A stretch of 64,000 nucleotides of DNA from Streptomyces longhuiensis (GCF_020616555.1 NZ_CP085173.1:4413501-4477500), one strand, 5' to 3'. Numbered from the stretch's first letter, positions 41,641 to 50,540 are shown. Notes: generated from the letters alone by a model not told the origin. Translations and numbers: made by a program.

Positions 41641-42705
41641 TCAAGCAGATCCAGTATCAGCGTGTCCACCGCTCAGGGGGAGGCCCCGGGATTCGCCGAC
41701 CGTGCGGCGCAGCCGCCCCGACGCATCGAGCAGCCGGCCGACCCGTTTCACCGACCGCATCCCCACCAGACGGTCGACCAGCTGCAGATCCGGCAGTTTC
41801 TCCAGCAGGATCCGCTCCAGCCGGTGCACATCCGCGATGGTGGGCAGCCAGAAGGAGGCACACAGGTCCGCATCCCCCACCACGGTGGCCACCAGCCGTA
41901 TCCCCGGAAGCTGTGCCAGGGCGCGGCCGGTGGCCTCCATGCGGTCGGCTGGCACCCGGACTGTGACGGCGAGAAAGACGGGCCGGCCCGCCGCCTCCGG
42001 GGCGAGGTCGCAGCGCAGCGCGAGGCGTCCCGACTCCAACAGGGCGCGCAGTTTGCGGCGTACGGTCGGCTCGCTGGCCCCCGCCCGCTCAGCGAGCACC
42101 GTATAGGGCATCCGGCCGTCCTCGGCCAGGAGGTCGGTGATCCGTTCTCCGAGCGGGTCCGCACGGCCGGGCGAGGGGCCGGCCAGGGCGGCCCTGGGTC
42201 CGGCCTTGGTGCTGAGCACACGAGCCTGCTCGCGGGTGAGGGCCTGAAGCCGCCACCGGCTTCCCTCGGTGAAGAACCCGGTGACCCAGAGCGTCCGGAA
42301 CGGCAGCAGCCCGTCGAGGGCCGCAAAGCGGCCGAGCAGGTAATCGACCAGGGCCTCACGGTCGGCGGTCGCGACGAACAGCACCAGATCGCCGCTGCCG
42401 GAGACGATTTCGACGGCGATGCACTCAGGATGGGCGGCGAGCTCCGCAGCAAGCGCGGCCATCCGCGCAGGCAGACAGCGGGCGACCACCATCGCGACCG
42501 CCGGGTCGTCGGGGTTCTTGGGCCCGTACGGCCGGTACCCGGTGACCCAGGCCAGTCCACCCTCGTTGAGCCGCGCCCAGCGCCGGGCCACCGTCGCAGG
42601 GCTCACTCCCAGCACCTCGCCGACCAGGCTCCAGGGTGCGCGCGGATGGATCTGCAGCGCGTGGACCAGTTGCAGATCGGTTTCGGACCAGTCGACGGAT
42701 TCCAT
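41641..42705 (-). CDS. Lrp/AsnC-family regulator with duplicated halves
   Basis: 354 residues from ATG 42705. There are two AsnC helix-turn-helix units (SETDLQLVHALQIHPRAPWSLVGEVLGVSPATVARRWARL and ERITDLLAEDGRMPYTVLAERAGASEPTVRRKLRALLESGRL). Each is followed by an AsnC ligand-type domain, so this is the double-length actinobacterial type. It is divergent from the MFS gene with a 125-base gap and probably controls the transporter-amidohydrolase pair in response to an amino acid. Confidence 0.88.
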   Translation of the reverse strand: MESVDWSETDLQLVHALQIHPRAPWSLVGEVLGVSPATVARRWARLNEGGLAWVTGYRPYGPKNPDDPAVAMVVARCLPARMAALAAELAAHPECIAVEIVSGSGDLVLFVATADREALVDYLLGRFAALDGLLPFRTLWVTGFFTEGSRWRLQALTREQARVLSTKAGPRAALAGPSPGRADPLGERITDLLAEDGRMPYTVLAERAGASEPTVRRKLRALLESGRLALRCDLAPEAAGRPVFLAVTVRVPADRMEATGRALAQLPGIRLVATVVGDADLCASFWLPTIADVHRLERILLEKLPDLQLVDRLVGMRSVKRVGRLLDASGRLRRTVGESRGLPLSGGHADTGSA

Positions 42706-42830
42706 CACTGGAAAGCCTAGCAATGACGGATTGGCGACAGAACCGGGCTGGATTTGCCGGAGAGTCCGACGCTGTTCGCCAATCAGCGACTGGCTGACCG
42801 CCCCACTGCCACCTCGGAGCGAGGATCGCG

Positions 42831-44294
42831 ATGACCCAGAGTTCCCCACACCTGTCCGCGCACCCACCGCAGACGCCCCGACCGGCTGTGGTCGTGGTCG
42901 GCTTCATGGTGCTTCTCGAACTGGTCAGCGGTATCGACCAGGGCATGTTCCCCGCGCTGCTGCCCACTATCGGCCGGCACTACGGCATCACCCCCGGCGC
43001 CGTCACCTGGGTGTCCGCGGTCCCGCTGCTGGGCGCCGCGGTGACCGTGCCCGTGCTCGCCAAGTTTGGCGACATGTACGGCCACCGGCGCATGCTGCGC
43101 ATCGCGGCGGTCTGCACCCTGGCCGCGAGTCTCGTTCTGGTGCTGGCGCCGAACTACCCGCTGTTCCTGGTCGGCCGTCTGCTGCTGGCCCCGATGGCGG
43201 CCTGGCTTCCGCTGGAGATCGCCATCGTCAGCGACCGGCTGAGCGGCGTAGCCGCCCGCCGCGGCATCGGGCTGATGGCCGGCTCGCTATCACTCGGCGT
43301 CGCGCTGGGCGGACTGGTCGGCGGCTATCTGCAGGACCTGACCGGCGAGTTGGCCGTCACCCTTGCCTTCCCAACGGTGATGATCGCCCTTTGCTGCCTG
43401 GTGACGCAGTTCCTGATCCCGGAGTCCGCGTCCCGCGCCGCGCGCCGCATCGACACCGCGGGCTTTGTCGGCATCGGCATCGGCCTGCTCTTCCTGCAGT
43501 TCGGGCTGATGGCCGTCCAGGCCAAGGGCTGGGGCTCGCCCCTGGTCGTCGTCCCGCTCGTGGTGAGCACTGTCGTCCTGGTCCTGTGGGCCCGCTGGGA
43601 GCTCCGTGCGCCGGAGCCGGCCATTGACCTCCGGATGCTGGCACACCGCAGGATGTGGCCGGTGCAGCTCGGCGCGGTGCTCTTCGGCATGGCGTTGTTC
43701 GGCAACCAATCCTCGCTCACCACCTTTCTCGGCGCCCAGCCGGAGAAGGCGGGATACGGACTGGGCCTGAGCGCGCTGGCCATCGGCTGGGTCACGCTCC
43801 CCTCCGCCGCGCTGTGCATGGTCGGCGCTGCGGCCAACAGCCGGGTCGCCTCCCGGATCGGGCTGCGCGGCTCCCTCTCGCTCGGCGGAGTACTGGTGGC
43901 GGCGGGCTTCCTCGCCTTGACAGTGGCGCATGCCGATCGCGTCGAGGTGACTGTCTCGACCAGCGTCTTCGGCCTGGGCTTCGGCCTGCTGCTCGCAGCG
44001 ATGCCCGCGCTGGTGGCCGAGGTCGCGCCTGCCGGTACGACCGGGATCGCCGCAGGCGTGTACAACACTGTCCGGGTGCTGGGCGGCTCCGTCGTCGCCG
44101 GGGCCTTCTCCGTCGTGCTCGGCACCATGGTGCTGACCCGCACCAGGATCCCCACCGAGCAGGCGTACCAGGTCATCTGGATCGGCTGCGCGGTGATGGG
44201 GCTGTTGATAACCCTCCTCACCGCCTCCACCCGGCGCAGCGCAGGCGACGCCGCCGAGCCCCGGCCCGCGGCGCCGGCTGTCACCCTCGGATGA
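42831..44294 (+). CDS. MFS transporter (14-helix, DHA2-like)
   Basis: 487 residues. LVSGIDQGMFPALLPTIGRHYGITPGAVTWVSAVPLLGAAVTVPVLAKFGDMYGHRRML carries helices 1-2 and the loop 2-3 motif. About fourteen hydrophobic segments follow. The sequence departs from typical drug exporters in helix 1, and the gene is paired with an amidohydrolase, so uptake of a conjugated amino acid or export of a product are both possible. Its stop is 56 bases before the M20 start; one operon. Confidence 0.85.
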   Translation: MTQSSPHLSAHPPQTPRPAVVVVGFMVLLELVSGIDQGMFPALLPTIGRHYGITPGAVTWVSAVPLLGAAVTVPVLAKFGDMYGHRRMLRIAAVCTLAASLVLVLAPNYPLFLVGRLLLAPMAAWLPLEIAIVSDRLSGVAARRGIGLMAGSLSLGVALGGLVGGYLQDLTGELAVTLAFPTVMIALCCLVTQFLIPESASRAARRIDTAGFVGIGIGLLFLQFGLMAVQAKGWGSPLVVVPLVVSTVVLVLWARWELRAPEPAIDLRMLAHRRMWPVQLGAVLFGMALFGNQSSLTTFLGAQPEKAGYGLGLSALAIGWVTLPSAALCMVGAAANSRVASRIGLRGSLSLGGVLVAAGFLALTVAHADRVEVTVSTSVFGLGFGLLLAAMPALVAEVAPAGTTGIAAGVYNTVRVLGGSVVAGAFSVVLGTMVLTRTRIPTEQAYQVIWIGCAVMGLLITLLTASTRRSAGDAAEPRPAAPAVTLG

Positions 44295-44350
44295 CCCACC
44301 GTCAGAACTCCTCCGTACCAGACAACCGCACCATTTCGAAGGAAGCTCCC

Positions 44351-45550
44351 ATGACACTGCGCGACGAGGCCCAGGCACTGCTGCCCGAACTCACCGAACT
44401 GCGCCATGGGCTGCACCGCGAGCCGGAGATCGGGCTCCAGCTGCCCCGAACCCGTGAGAAGGTGCTCGCTGCCCTCGATGGGCTGCCGCTGGAGATTCAC
44501 GAGGGCAAGGGCCTGAGCTCCATCACCGCCGTCCTGCGGGGATCCCGGCCCGGCCCGGCCGTGCTGCTGCGCGGTGACATGGACGCGCTTCCCCTGCAGG
44601 AGCTCGCCGATGTGCCCTATGCCTCCGTGGTCGATGGGTCGATGCACGCCTGCGGGCACGACCTGCACACCGCGATGCTCGTCGGTGCTGCGAAGCTGCT
44701 CTCGGCCCGGGCGCTGGAGCTCGCCGGATCCGTGGTCTTCATGTTCCAGCCCGGAGAGGAAGGCTGCGACGGCGCGGGCGCGATGCTCGCCGAGGGGCTG
44801 CTGGACGTGGCCGGCGTCCCGGTCATCGCCGCCTACGCGACCCATGTCCACACCAACCTCCCCGCCGGATTGGTCGTCTCCCGGCCGGGGACGGCGACCG
44901 TGGCGGGCTCCGCCATTCACATCGTGCTGCGGGGGCGCGGCGGCCACGGTTCGATGCCGCATCAGGCGGCCGACCCGGTACCCGCCGCCGCCGAGATCGT
45001 CACCGCCCTGCAGAGCATGGTGACCCGCACCACCGACGCCTTCGACCCGGTGGTGCTCAGCGTCGGCGTGCTGCGCGCCGGTACCGCGGTCAACATCATC
45101 CCGGACTCCGCAGAGATCGGCATGACCCTGCGCACCTGCTCGGACCATATGCAGGAGGAGGTGCTCGGGCGGATACGCCGACTGTGCGAGCACATCGCGC
45201 TGGCGCACGGCCTGACCGCCGAGGTCGAGATGGAGTGGGGCTTCCCCGCCACGGTCAACGACGCGGACGAGGTCGCCTTCGCCGAGTCCGTCACCGCCGA
45301 GCTCTTCGGCGCCGACCACTGGCTCACCGCCCCTCAGCCCACCATGGCCTCGGAGGATTTCTCCCGGATACTGGCTGTAGTCCCGGGTGCCTTTCTGTTG
45401 CTCGGCGCCTGCCCGCCCGGCACCGCCGACCCGGCCTCCGCCGTGCCGAACCACTCTCCGCACGCCCGCTTCGACGACTCCGCCCTCCCGGTCGGCGCCG
45501 CGCTGCTGGCCGGCCTCGCCCAAGCCCGGCTCGACCGGGCAGGCCGCTGA
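44351..45550 (+). CDS. M20-family amidohydrolase (hippurate/IAA-amino-acid hydrolase type)
   Basis: 399 residues. A cytosolic dinuclear-metal amidohydrolase splitting N-acyl amino acids. ELRHGLHREPEIGLQLPRT is the usual start; LLRGDMDALPLQE, MHACGHDLHTAMLVGAA, FQPGEEGCDGAGAML and MASEDFSRIL carry the metal ligands and catalytic Glu. ATG 44351 has GAAGGAAG upstream; an upstream ATG 44291 overlaps the MFS stop and is less likely. With the MFS gene and the Lrp regulator it makes a plausible acyl-amino-acid utilisation cassette. Confidence 0.9.
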   Translation: MTLRDEAQALLPELTELRHGLHREPEIGLQLPRTREKVLAALDGLPLEIHEGKGLSSITAVLRGSRPGPAVLLRGDMDALPLQELADVPYASVVDGSMHACGHDLHTAMLVGAAKLLSARALELAGSVVFMFQPGEEGCDGAGAMLAEGLLDVAGVPVIAAYATHVHTNLPAGLVVSRPGTATVAGSAIHIVLRGRGGHGSMPHQAADPVPAAAEIVTALQSMVTRTTDAFDPVVLSVGVLRAGTAVNIIPDSAEIGMTLRTCSDHMQEEVLGRIRRLCEHIALAHGLTAEVEMEWGFPATVNDADEVAFAESVTAELFGADHWLTAPQPTMASEDFSRILAVVPGAFLLLGACPPGTADPASAVPNHSPHARFDDSALPVGAALLAGLAQARLDRAGR

Positions 45551-45683
45551 TCACTGACCGGGTGACGTCGGCGGCATCCGGCCGGAACATGATCCACAGC
45601 GCAGTGCCGGGCGCGGGCGGGGACAGTCGCCGACCGACCCGGGCCGCCAGGAGGGTATTCGTAGATCTGCGACACCCCATGAC

Positions 45684-45707
45684 TGACATCATCGGCTGAC
45701 ATCAACG
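45684..45707. other. Arm-type site, right end of element 2
   Basis: TGACATC-ATCGG-CTGACATCAACG differs from the left-end site (38204) only in the spacer. It is 84 bases inside the right att core. The rest of 45551-45790 shows no gene. Confidence 0.55.
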
Positions 45708-45790
45708 AAGCCGGACGGTTGCGCACACCAGCGTCCCGGTTAGGCCGTCGTATCAGTCGCCCAGGGCCGCCATGTCGAACCCCGCTAGAA

Positions 45791-45834
45791 CTCCTAAAGC
45801 GGGTGTCGCAGGTTCGAATCCTGCCGGGGGCACC
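45791..45834. other. Third att copy (right boundary of the array)
   Basis: 44 bases identical to the tRNA-Arg 3' end, lacking a 5' half. About 60 bases to its right, including a hairpin (45840-45880), match the sequence right of the tRNA at 26108-26170. The outer copies therefore share flanks that the central copy does not. Confidence 0.9.
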
Positions 45835-45839
45835 GACAG

Positions 45840-45913
45840 AAGGGCCAGTTCGGAGGCTTGATCCTCTCGAACTGGCCCTTTCGCGTGATCGCGGCCGTGC
45901 CACGCCCGCGCCA
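45840..45913. other. Hairpin and degraded arm site right of the third att
   Basis: The hairpin AAGGGCCAGTTCG...CGAACTGGCCCTT equals the one behind tRNA-Arg. It is followed by GATCGCGGCCGTGCCACG, also as in element 1, and then a decayed version of the CGTGCCAC-N3-CGTGCCA arm (45896-45913). This is what an integrase-side end of an element-1 relative looks like, but no integrase gene follows. Confidence 0.6.
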
Positions 45914-45954
45914 CCACGTCGCGGCGTCTCCTTGCTGTTTGCCAGTCCGGGGTC

Positions 45955-46218
45955 GTGCGCATTTCCCAGGACACCGCCGGTGTTCCGGGCGCCGCCGAGA
46001 CCGATGACCTCTTCGGCGCCCAGGTCCGGATCGCCGACTACAACAACGGCAAGGCCGATCTGGCGGTGACCGCCTCCTTCGAGAACGACCGCAGCGGCGG
46101 CCTGTGGACCCTCCCGGGTACTTCGTCCGGCCTCACCGGTTCCGGTTCCAAGTCCCTCAGCTCCGCCGACTTCGGCCTCGCGAGCGGATCACGGCTCGGG
46201 GAGACGCTGCTCGACTGA
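45955..46218 (+). pseudogene. C-terminal fragment of an FG-GAP repeat protein
   Basis: Codons read ISQDTAGVPGAAETDDLFGAQVRIADYNNGKADLAVTASFENDRSGGLWTLPGTSSGLTGSGSKSLSSADFGLASGSRLGETLLD. This is one FG-GAP/integrin-alpha-type blade (DDLFGAQVRIADYNNGKADLAV) and the usual end of secreted Streptomyces FG-GAP proteins. No signal peptide or other blades precede it, so only the last part survives, starting at the element boundary. Confidence 0.7.
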
Positions 46219-46691
46219 GCCAGGCGAACGTCTCCGTTCGGGCACCGACCTGTGGGCTCCACACGGTCCCCCAGCGAACCAGTGGCTCTCCGTTCCCTCC
46301 GAGCGGGAGGGCGGGCGATGGCCGGCGGACCTGTCGGACGCTGTGGAGGTGTGGCGGTCGACAGGTCCGGTGGCGCTGGGCCGACCGGCCGAGCCCTTGG
46401 AGGCCTGCCCGGTGCCCGAGCTGCTCCGCTGACAACCAGCGCTGACATCAACGCCCCCGCGCGACGGCGTCACACAGCAGCCACGTACGGCATTGACGCA
46501 CGAGGCTGACCCTGCCCACACCGCTCGAGCAGGCGGTCGCCTCCGCCCCGTCCGGCGTCGGCGGGGTCGTGGCGTCTGCCTGCCACGACTCGCAGGTTTG
46601 CTGACCGTCACCCATCCTGGTAATAGGGCGTCCCTGACATGAGCCCGGTCATCCGAAGCGCCGAACCAGGGACACTCCAGAGGAGAAAGCC
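46219..46691. other. Gene-poor gap with a stray arm-like site
   Basis: No convincing gene. At 46430-46453 TGACA-ACCAGCG-CTGACATCAACG repeats the arm-type site of element 2, although no att core is near it. It may mark another vanished element end. Confidence 0.45.
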
Positions 46692-46895
46692 ATGCGTATA
46701 CGACGACTGCTAGGCCTCGCCCTCGCCACAGCAAGCCTCGCCGGCGCGAGCGCCGTCGGCGCCGCTCAGGCAGCGACGTATCCGGCCATCTCGTCCGAAC
46801 AGTGCACGGCACAGGGTGGAACGGTCAACCCGGGCGGCCCCTACCGCGGCCCCACGTGCAACTTCCCCGACGGGCACTCGGAAAGCATTACCTGA
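46692..46895 (+). CDS. Small secreted protein with two Cys
   Basis: 67 residues, MRIRRLLGLALATASLAGASAVGAAQA-ATYPAISSEQCTAQGGTVNPGGPYRGPTCNFPDGHSESIT. Signal peptide with an AQA cleavage site, mature part about 40 residues with two Cys likely to form a disulfide (QCTAQGGTV...GPTCNFPDG). AGGAGA precedes ATG 46692 at a good distance. Members of this small exported type are common in Streptomyces; role unknown. Confidence 0.7.
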   Translation: MRIRRLLGLALATASLAGASAVGAAQAATYPAISSEQCTAQGGTVNPGGPYRGPTCNFPDGHSESIT

Positions 46896-47069
46896 GCGCG
46901 CCGGACCGGATGAGCGGGGCACGGCGGCCCTGACGTCATGGAGCATCGCCCCGCGTACAGATGACCTTTGACGGTCTGGACTACCCGACCGGACGGCGTC
47001 GTGCCCTTACAGCATGCTCTCAGTGGCGCAGAGACCCCGAAGGGCACCGGACACGCCAGACTCATCGGC

Positions 47070-47918
47070 ATGGACGAGACAGTGCTGACGGAAGACGGGG
47101 TCCGGCTCTGGGCGGTTCGGAGTGGTGCGGGCGCACCCGTGGTGTTCTGTCATGGCGGGCCAGGGTTGTGGGACACCCTTGAGGATGTGGCTGAGCTGCT
47201 GTCGGGCCGGGTCACAGTGCACCGCTGGGATCAGCGGGGATGTGGCCGGTCGGAGCGGCGTGGGCCGTACGCGATGGCTCGGTCCGTGGCCGACCTCGAC
47301 GCCGTCCGCCGGCATTTCGGGCTGGAGCGGATGGCGCTGCTGGGGCACTCGTGGGGCGCCCAACTGGCCTTGCGGTACGCCCTGGAGCATCCCGGCCGCG
47401 TGAGCAAGCTGGTCTACGTGTCCGGCACCGGAATCGATCAGGACTCCACCTGGCACGCGGCGTACAAACGGAACCAGCGCGCCAATCTCGGGGCCCACGT
47501 GGGGCGTTGGGAGGCGCTGAAGGGCCTGGGAGAGCGTTCCGAGGCGGAGGACCGTGAGTACTCGGTGCTGCAGTGGTCGGCGGACTTCAGCGAACGGGAG
47601 CGCGCGATCGAGCACGCCGAGCGCATGGCCACACCCTGGCTCGGCGTGAATTTCGAGTGCAACGCCACCATCAACGCCGAGGGCAAGCGCACTTGGGGAA
47701 CGACGGCTCTGCGCGCGGCATGCGAGGAGCTCGATGTCCCGACGCTGATCGTGGACGGGGCGGAGGACATTCGGCCGCGCCGGGCCGTGGATTCGCTGGA
47801 GCAGGCCCTGCCTCGGGCGTCGCGGAAGGTGTTGCAGGACGCGGGGCATCTTCCGTGGGTCGAGGCACCGGACGGTTTCCGGACGGCGGTGGGCGGCTTC
47901 CTCGCCGATCGGCTGTAG
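47070..47918 (+). CDS. Alpha/beta hydrolase, proline-iminopeptidase-like
   Basis: 282 residues from ATG 47070. HGGPG oxyanion motif (VVFCHGGPGLWDTLEDVAELLSGRVTVHRWDQRGCGRSERRGPY) and nucleophile elbow GHSWGAQ are those of S33 proline iminopeptidases. The acid Asp is near LIVDGAEDIRPR and the His in DAGHLPWVEAP. No signal peptide, so probably cytosolic. Small-molecule esterases share this fold, so peptidase activity is not certain. Confidence 0.82.
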   Translation: MDETVLTEDGVRLWAVRSGAGAPVVFCHGGPGLWDTLEDVAELLSGRVTVHRWDQRGCGRSERRGPYAMARSVADLDAVRRHFGLERMALLGHSWGAQLALRYALEHPGRVSKLVYVSGTGIDQDSTWHAAYKRNQRANLGAHVGRWEALKGLGERSEAEDREYSVLQWSADFSERERAIEHAERMATPWLGVNFECNATINAEGKRTWGTTALRAACEELDVPTLIVDGAEDIRPRRAVDSLEQALPRASRKVLQDAGHLPWVEAPDGFRTAVGGFLADRL

Positions 47919-48198
47919 CGGTCAGGCCGCCCACGTGGCCGGGTTTCGCCGATCTGCGCGTAGGTCACCGGGGCGCTGCTCGCTGTCGGCCCGTGATACG
48001 GGTCATGGCCGAGCGAGCGGTCACCCATCTCAGGGGGGATTGGCAGAAGTCGGCCATCGGCTGTGTCCCGCCAGCACTGTCGCCGCGCCTTGGCCAGGGA
48101 CGCTCCGAAGCCCGCCCCTGCCCCGGCCCCCATACCCGTCCCCCGTGCCCCGCCCCCGAGCCGCGCCAGTCATCGGGAGCGAGGCGGTTCCCCCTGCC

Positions 48199-48495
48199 TC
48201 ACGCGGTCAGGACGTCCTCGTAGCGGGCGTGGGCGACCACCGCGCGCACCGCTTCGTCGACGCTCTCCAGGCCCGAGGAGATCTCGTCCGTGGTGAAGAT
48301 CCGGCCCGGGCGGACCCGCGCGTAGGCGCTCCAGGTTCCCGTGCGGGAAGAGATGACGTAGCCGACCGGGTAGCCGCCGGGAAGGCCGTCGTCCACGCAG
48401 ACGTACACCACCTCGGCGGCGTCGCTCCGCTCCACGCTGAGGAAGAGTCCGCGTCCTTTCAGCAGGCGCTCCACAGGGCTGCTCGGTGCTCGCAT
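48199..48495 (-). CDS. Conserved-type hypothetical protein
   Basis: 98 residues from ATG 48495 (GGAAGGAGC upstream). MRAPSSPVERLLKGRGLFLSVERSDAAEVVYVCVDDGLPGGYPVGYVISSRTGTWSAYARVRPGRIFTTDEISSGLESVDEAVRAVVAHARYEDVL looks like a compact soluble domain. Longer upstream frame lacks support. No function known. 47919-48198 beside it holds no gene. Confidence 0.55.
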   Translation of the reverse strand: MRAPSSPVERLLKGRGLFLSVERSDAAEVVYVCVDDGLPGGYPVGYVISSRTGTWSAYARVRPGRIFTTDEISSGLESVDEAVRAVVAHARYEDVLTA

Positions 48496-48675
48496 GTTCC
48501 GCTCCTTCCACATGGGCGGCGGCCGTTCCCCGGCCACGGCCGCCGCCGGTCCGGCGCGCCCCGGCCACCGGTGAACTCCCGGGGCTCGATGGGCACTTGC
48601 CAACCATCGCGGCACACGCTGCAATGCCGATGAAATTCTGATGATGCGCGCGACGACGCACACAGTGGACGCTCG

Positions 48676-48867
48676 GTGAGCGTGAGGCGGAGGCGGCGGG
48701 TGGGCTACGGCCCTCGTCGGGCGCGGCTGGAGATGGACATCCGCGACCGCCTCAGGAGCGCCTGTGCGGCGGCGGGCCGCCTGTGGGAGGCGGGCCAAGA
48801 GTTCCAGGCCGTGCTCGACCTGCCCGGGGACCGTGCGCAGCACTCCCACGGCCCCGGCGGACAGTGA
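48676..48867 (+). CDS. Possible small basic protein
   Basis: 63 codons from GTG 48676 with strongly GC-biased third positions (MSVRRRRRVGYGPRRARLEMDIRDRLRSACAAAGRLWEAGQEFQAVLDLPGDRAQ). No ribosome site or family recognised. The codon bias is the only support. Confidence 0.28.
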   Translation: MSVRRRRRVGYGPRRARLEMDIRDRLRSACAAAGRLWEAGQEFQAVLDLPGDRAQHSHGPGGQ

Positions 48868-48882
48868 CCGGCCGACAAGGCT

Positions 48883-50334
48883 CTACGCCGCCTGCGCCCC
48901 CGCCGGCTCGATGTTCTGGTTGGCGTGGAACAGGTTGTTCGGGTCGTACTTGCGCTTGACCTCCGCCAAGCGGTCGTAGTTGTGGCGGTACGTCGCCTGG
49001 ACGCGGTCCTCGTGCTCGTCCGCGCCGATGAAATTCACGTAGGCGCCGCCCATCGAGTACGGGTGCAGGTCGTGCCAGTACGCCCTCGCCCACTGCTTGA
49101 CGGCGTCCGCGTTCGCCGGGTCCGGGTCGATGCCCGCGATGACGCCCGACCAGACCGCTTCCCGGTAGCCCCAGGCCGTCGCGTCCTCGGAGACCCGGGA
49201 CGCGGCCGCGTTCACCGGGTAGAGGTGCATCGTCGACAGCGCGGTGGGGAGGTTCTCGGCGAACTTGGCGTGCACGTCGATGGCCTCGTCCGTGATGCGG
49301 TCGAAGAAGTCACCGCGCCAGTACCACTGCAGGCCCTTGGGGAGCAGCTCGTCGAACATGGTCTGCAGCGCCGGGTACGGCATCGGCGCCGTGAACCGGA
49401 AGGCGGGCGGGCCCGCTTCCTCCACCGCCGCGATCGCCTCGTCCGTACGGGCCAGGTCTCCCGTCCAGCACCACACCACCCCGCACATCTTCCTGCCGTG
49501 GATCTCCTCGGGGAAGGGCGGACCCGGCGGCACGGTCAGCGCGGCGAAGAAGCCGTTCAGGTCCTCGGGTGCCTGCGGCAGGAACTCCCGGTACCACTGC
49601 AGGACTTCGCGTGTCTTCTCGACCGGCCACAGCGTCAGCGCGACACCCACCGTGTGCACCGGATGCAGCTGGAACTGGAACGCGGTGACGATGCCGAAGT
49701 TTCCGCCGCCGCCCCTCAACGCCCAGAACAGGTCGGAGTGTTCGGTCTCGCTCGCCGTGACGAAGCTGCCGTCCGCGAGGACCATGTCCACGCTGAGGAG
49801 GCTGTCGATCGTCAGGCCGTACTTGCGCGTCAGGTGACCGTGACCGCCCCCGAGGGTCAGGCCGCCGATGCCGGTCGTCGACATGATGCCGGCGGGTATC
49901 GCCAGGCCGAACGCGTGCGCCGCGTGGTCGAGGTCACGCAGTTGGCTGCCGCCGCCCACCCAGGCCGTCTTCTGCGCGGGGTCCACGCGCACCCAGCGCA
50001 TCGGTGACAGGTCGATCGTGACCGCGTCGTCGACGAGGCACATGCCGCCGCCGCTGTGCCCGCCGCCGCGGACGGCGAGTTCCAGTCCGTGGTCGCGGAT
50101 GAAGTCGACCGCCGTCATGACGTCCGCCGCGTCCGAGCACCGCACCATCGCGGTCGGCTGCCGGTCGATCATCCCGTTGTAGATCTTGCGCGCCTCGTCG
50201 TACTCCGGGTCGCCCTGCGCAATGACCGGGCCACGCAGCTCAGTTCGCATCAGGCCGACGACGTCCGTGGCGGTGGGGTCCGTGGCGGCGGGATCCGTGG
50301 CAGTGGTGCCAGTGCCGATGTCGGTCTCGTTCAT
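48883..50334 (-). CDS. FAD-binding PCMH/BBE oxidoreductase
   Basis: 483 residues from ATG 50334 (GAGGAG upstream). The N-terminal FAD domain (ELAVRGGGHSGGGMCLVDDAVTIDLSPMRWVRVDP) includes the RGGGHS motif whose His binds FAD covalently in this family. STTGIGGLTLGGGHGHLTRKYGLTIDSLLSVDMVLADG, then the BBE C-terminus (YVNFIGADEHEDRVQATYRHNYDRLAEVKRKYDPNNLFHANQNI). Such enzymes oxidise sugars, aromatic alcohols or antibiotic intermediates. It stands alone and divergent from the sulfite oxidase gene. Confidence 0.88.
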   Translation of the reverse strand: MNETDIGTGTTATDPAATDPTATDVVGLMRTELRGPVIAQGDPEYDEARKIYNGMIDRQPTAMVRCSDAADVMTAVDFIRDHGLELAVRGGGHSGGGMCLVDDAVTIDLSPMRWVRVDPAQKTAWVGGGSQLRDLDHAAHAFGLAIPAGIMSTTGIGGLTLGGGHGHLTRKYGLTIDSLLSVDMVLADGSFVTASETEHSDLFWALRGGGGNFGIVTAFQFQLHPVHTVGVALTLWPVEKTREVLQWYREFLPQAPEDLNGFFAALTVPPGPPFPEEIHGRKMCGVVWCWTGDLARTDEAIAAVEEAGPPAFRFTAPMPYPALQTMFDELLPKGLQWYWRGDFFDRITDEAIDVHAKFAENLPTALSTMHLYPVNAAASRVSEDATAWGYREAVWSGVIAGIDPDPANADAVKQWARAYWHDLHPYSMGGAYVNFIGADEHEDRVQATYRHNYDRLAEVKRKYDPNNLFHANQNIEPAGAQAA

Positions 50335-50540
50335 GGCGCTCTCCTCGGCGGGACGCATCGCTGGGCGGACCGCTGTCCCCCCGTCCCGTCCTCCCGCCTC
50401 TCGGCGGCCGTCGGTGAGCGGTTCGTGCGCCGACGTGCGGGCACCCCCGTCAGCCACCGACACACCTCGTCGAGCGCCGGCTGACACTTCAAGGATCCGC
50501 CCGCCCGGCAGGCCCCGCAATCGCGGAGCACCATGAAGAC

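Larger units (their letters stand above)
38122..45834. mobile_element. Degenerate second element (element 2), about 7.7 kb
   Basis: Bounded by two 44-base att copies. Near-identical 24-base arm-like sites (TGACATC-N6-CTGACATCAACG) lie inside both ends, at 38204 and 45684. This is a different arm family from element 1. Of the backbone only an integrase C-terminus and a transfer-gene tail remain. The interior holds a SUKH-like gene, palindromic repeat copies 2 and 3, and metabolic cargo. It can no longer mobilise itself, but tandem att sites could let element 1's integrase carry it as an accretion. Confidence 0.7.

Noticed and set aside
46189..46812. 207-codon minus-strand frame covering the small secreted gene
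   Set aside because: Arg/Ser/Pro-rich composition typical of a shadow frame; the plus-strand secreted gene has a signal peptide and a good ribosome site.
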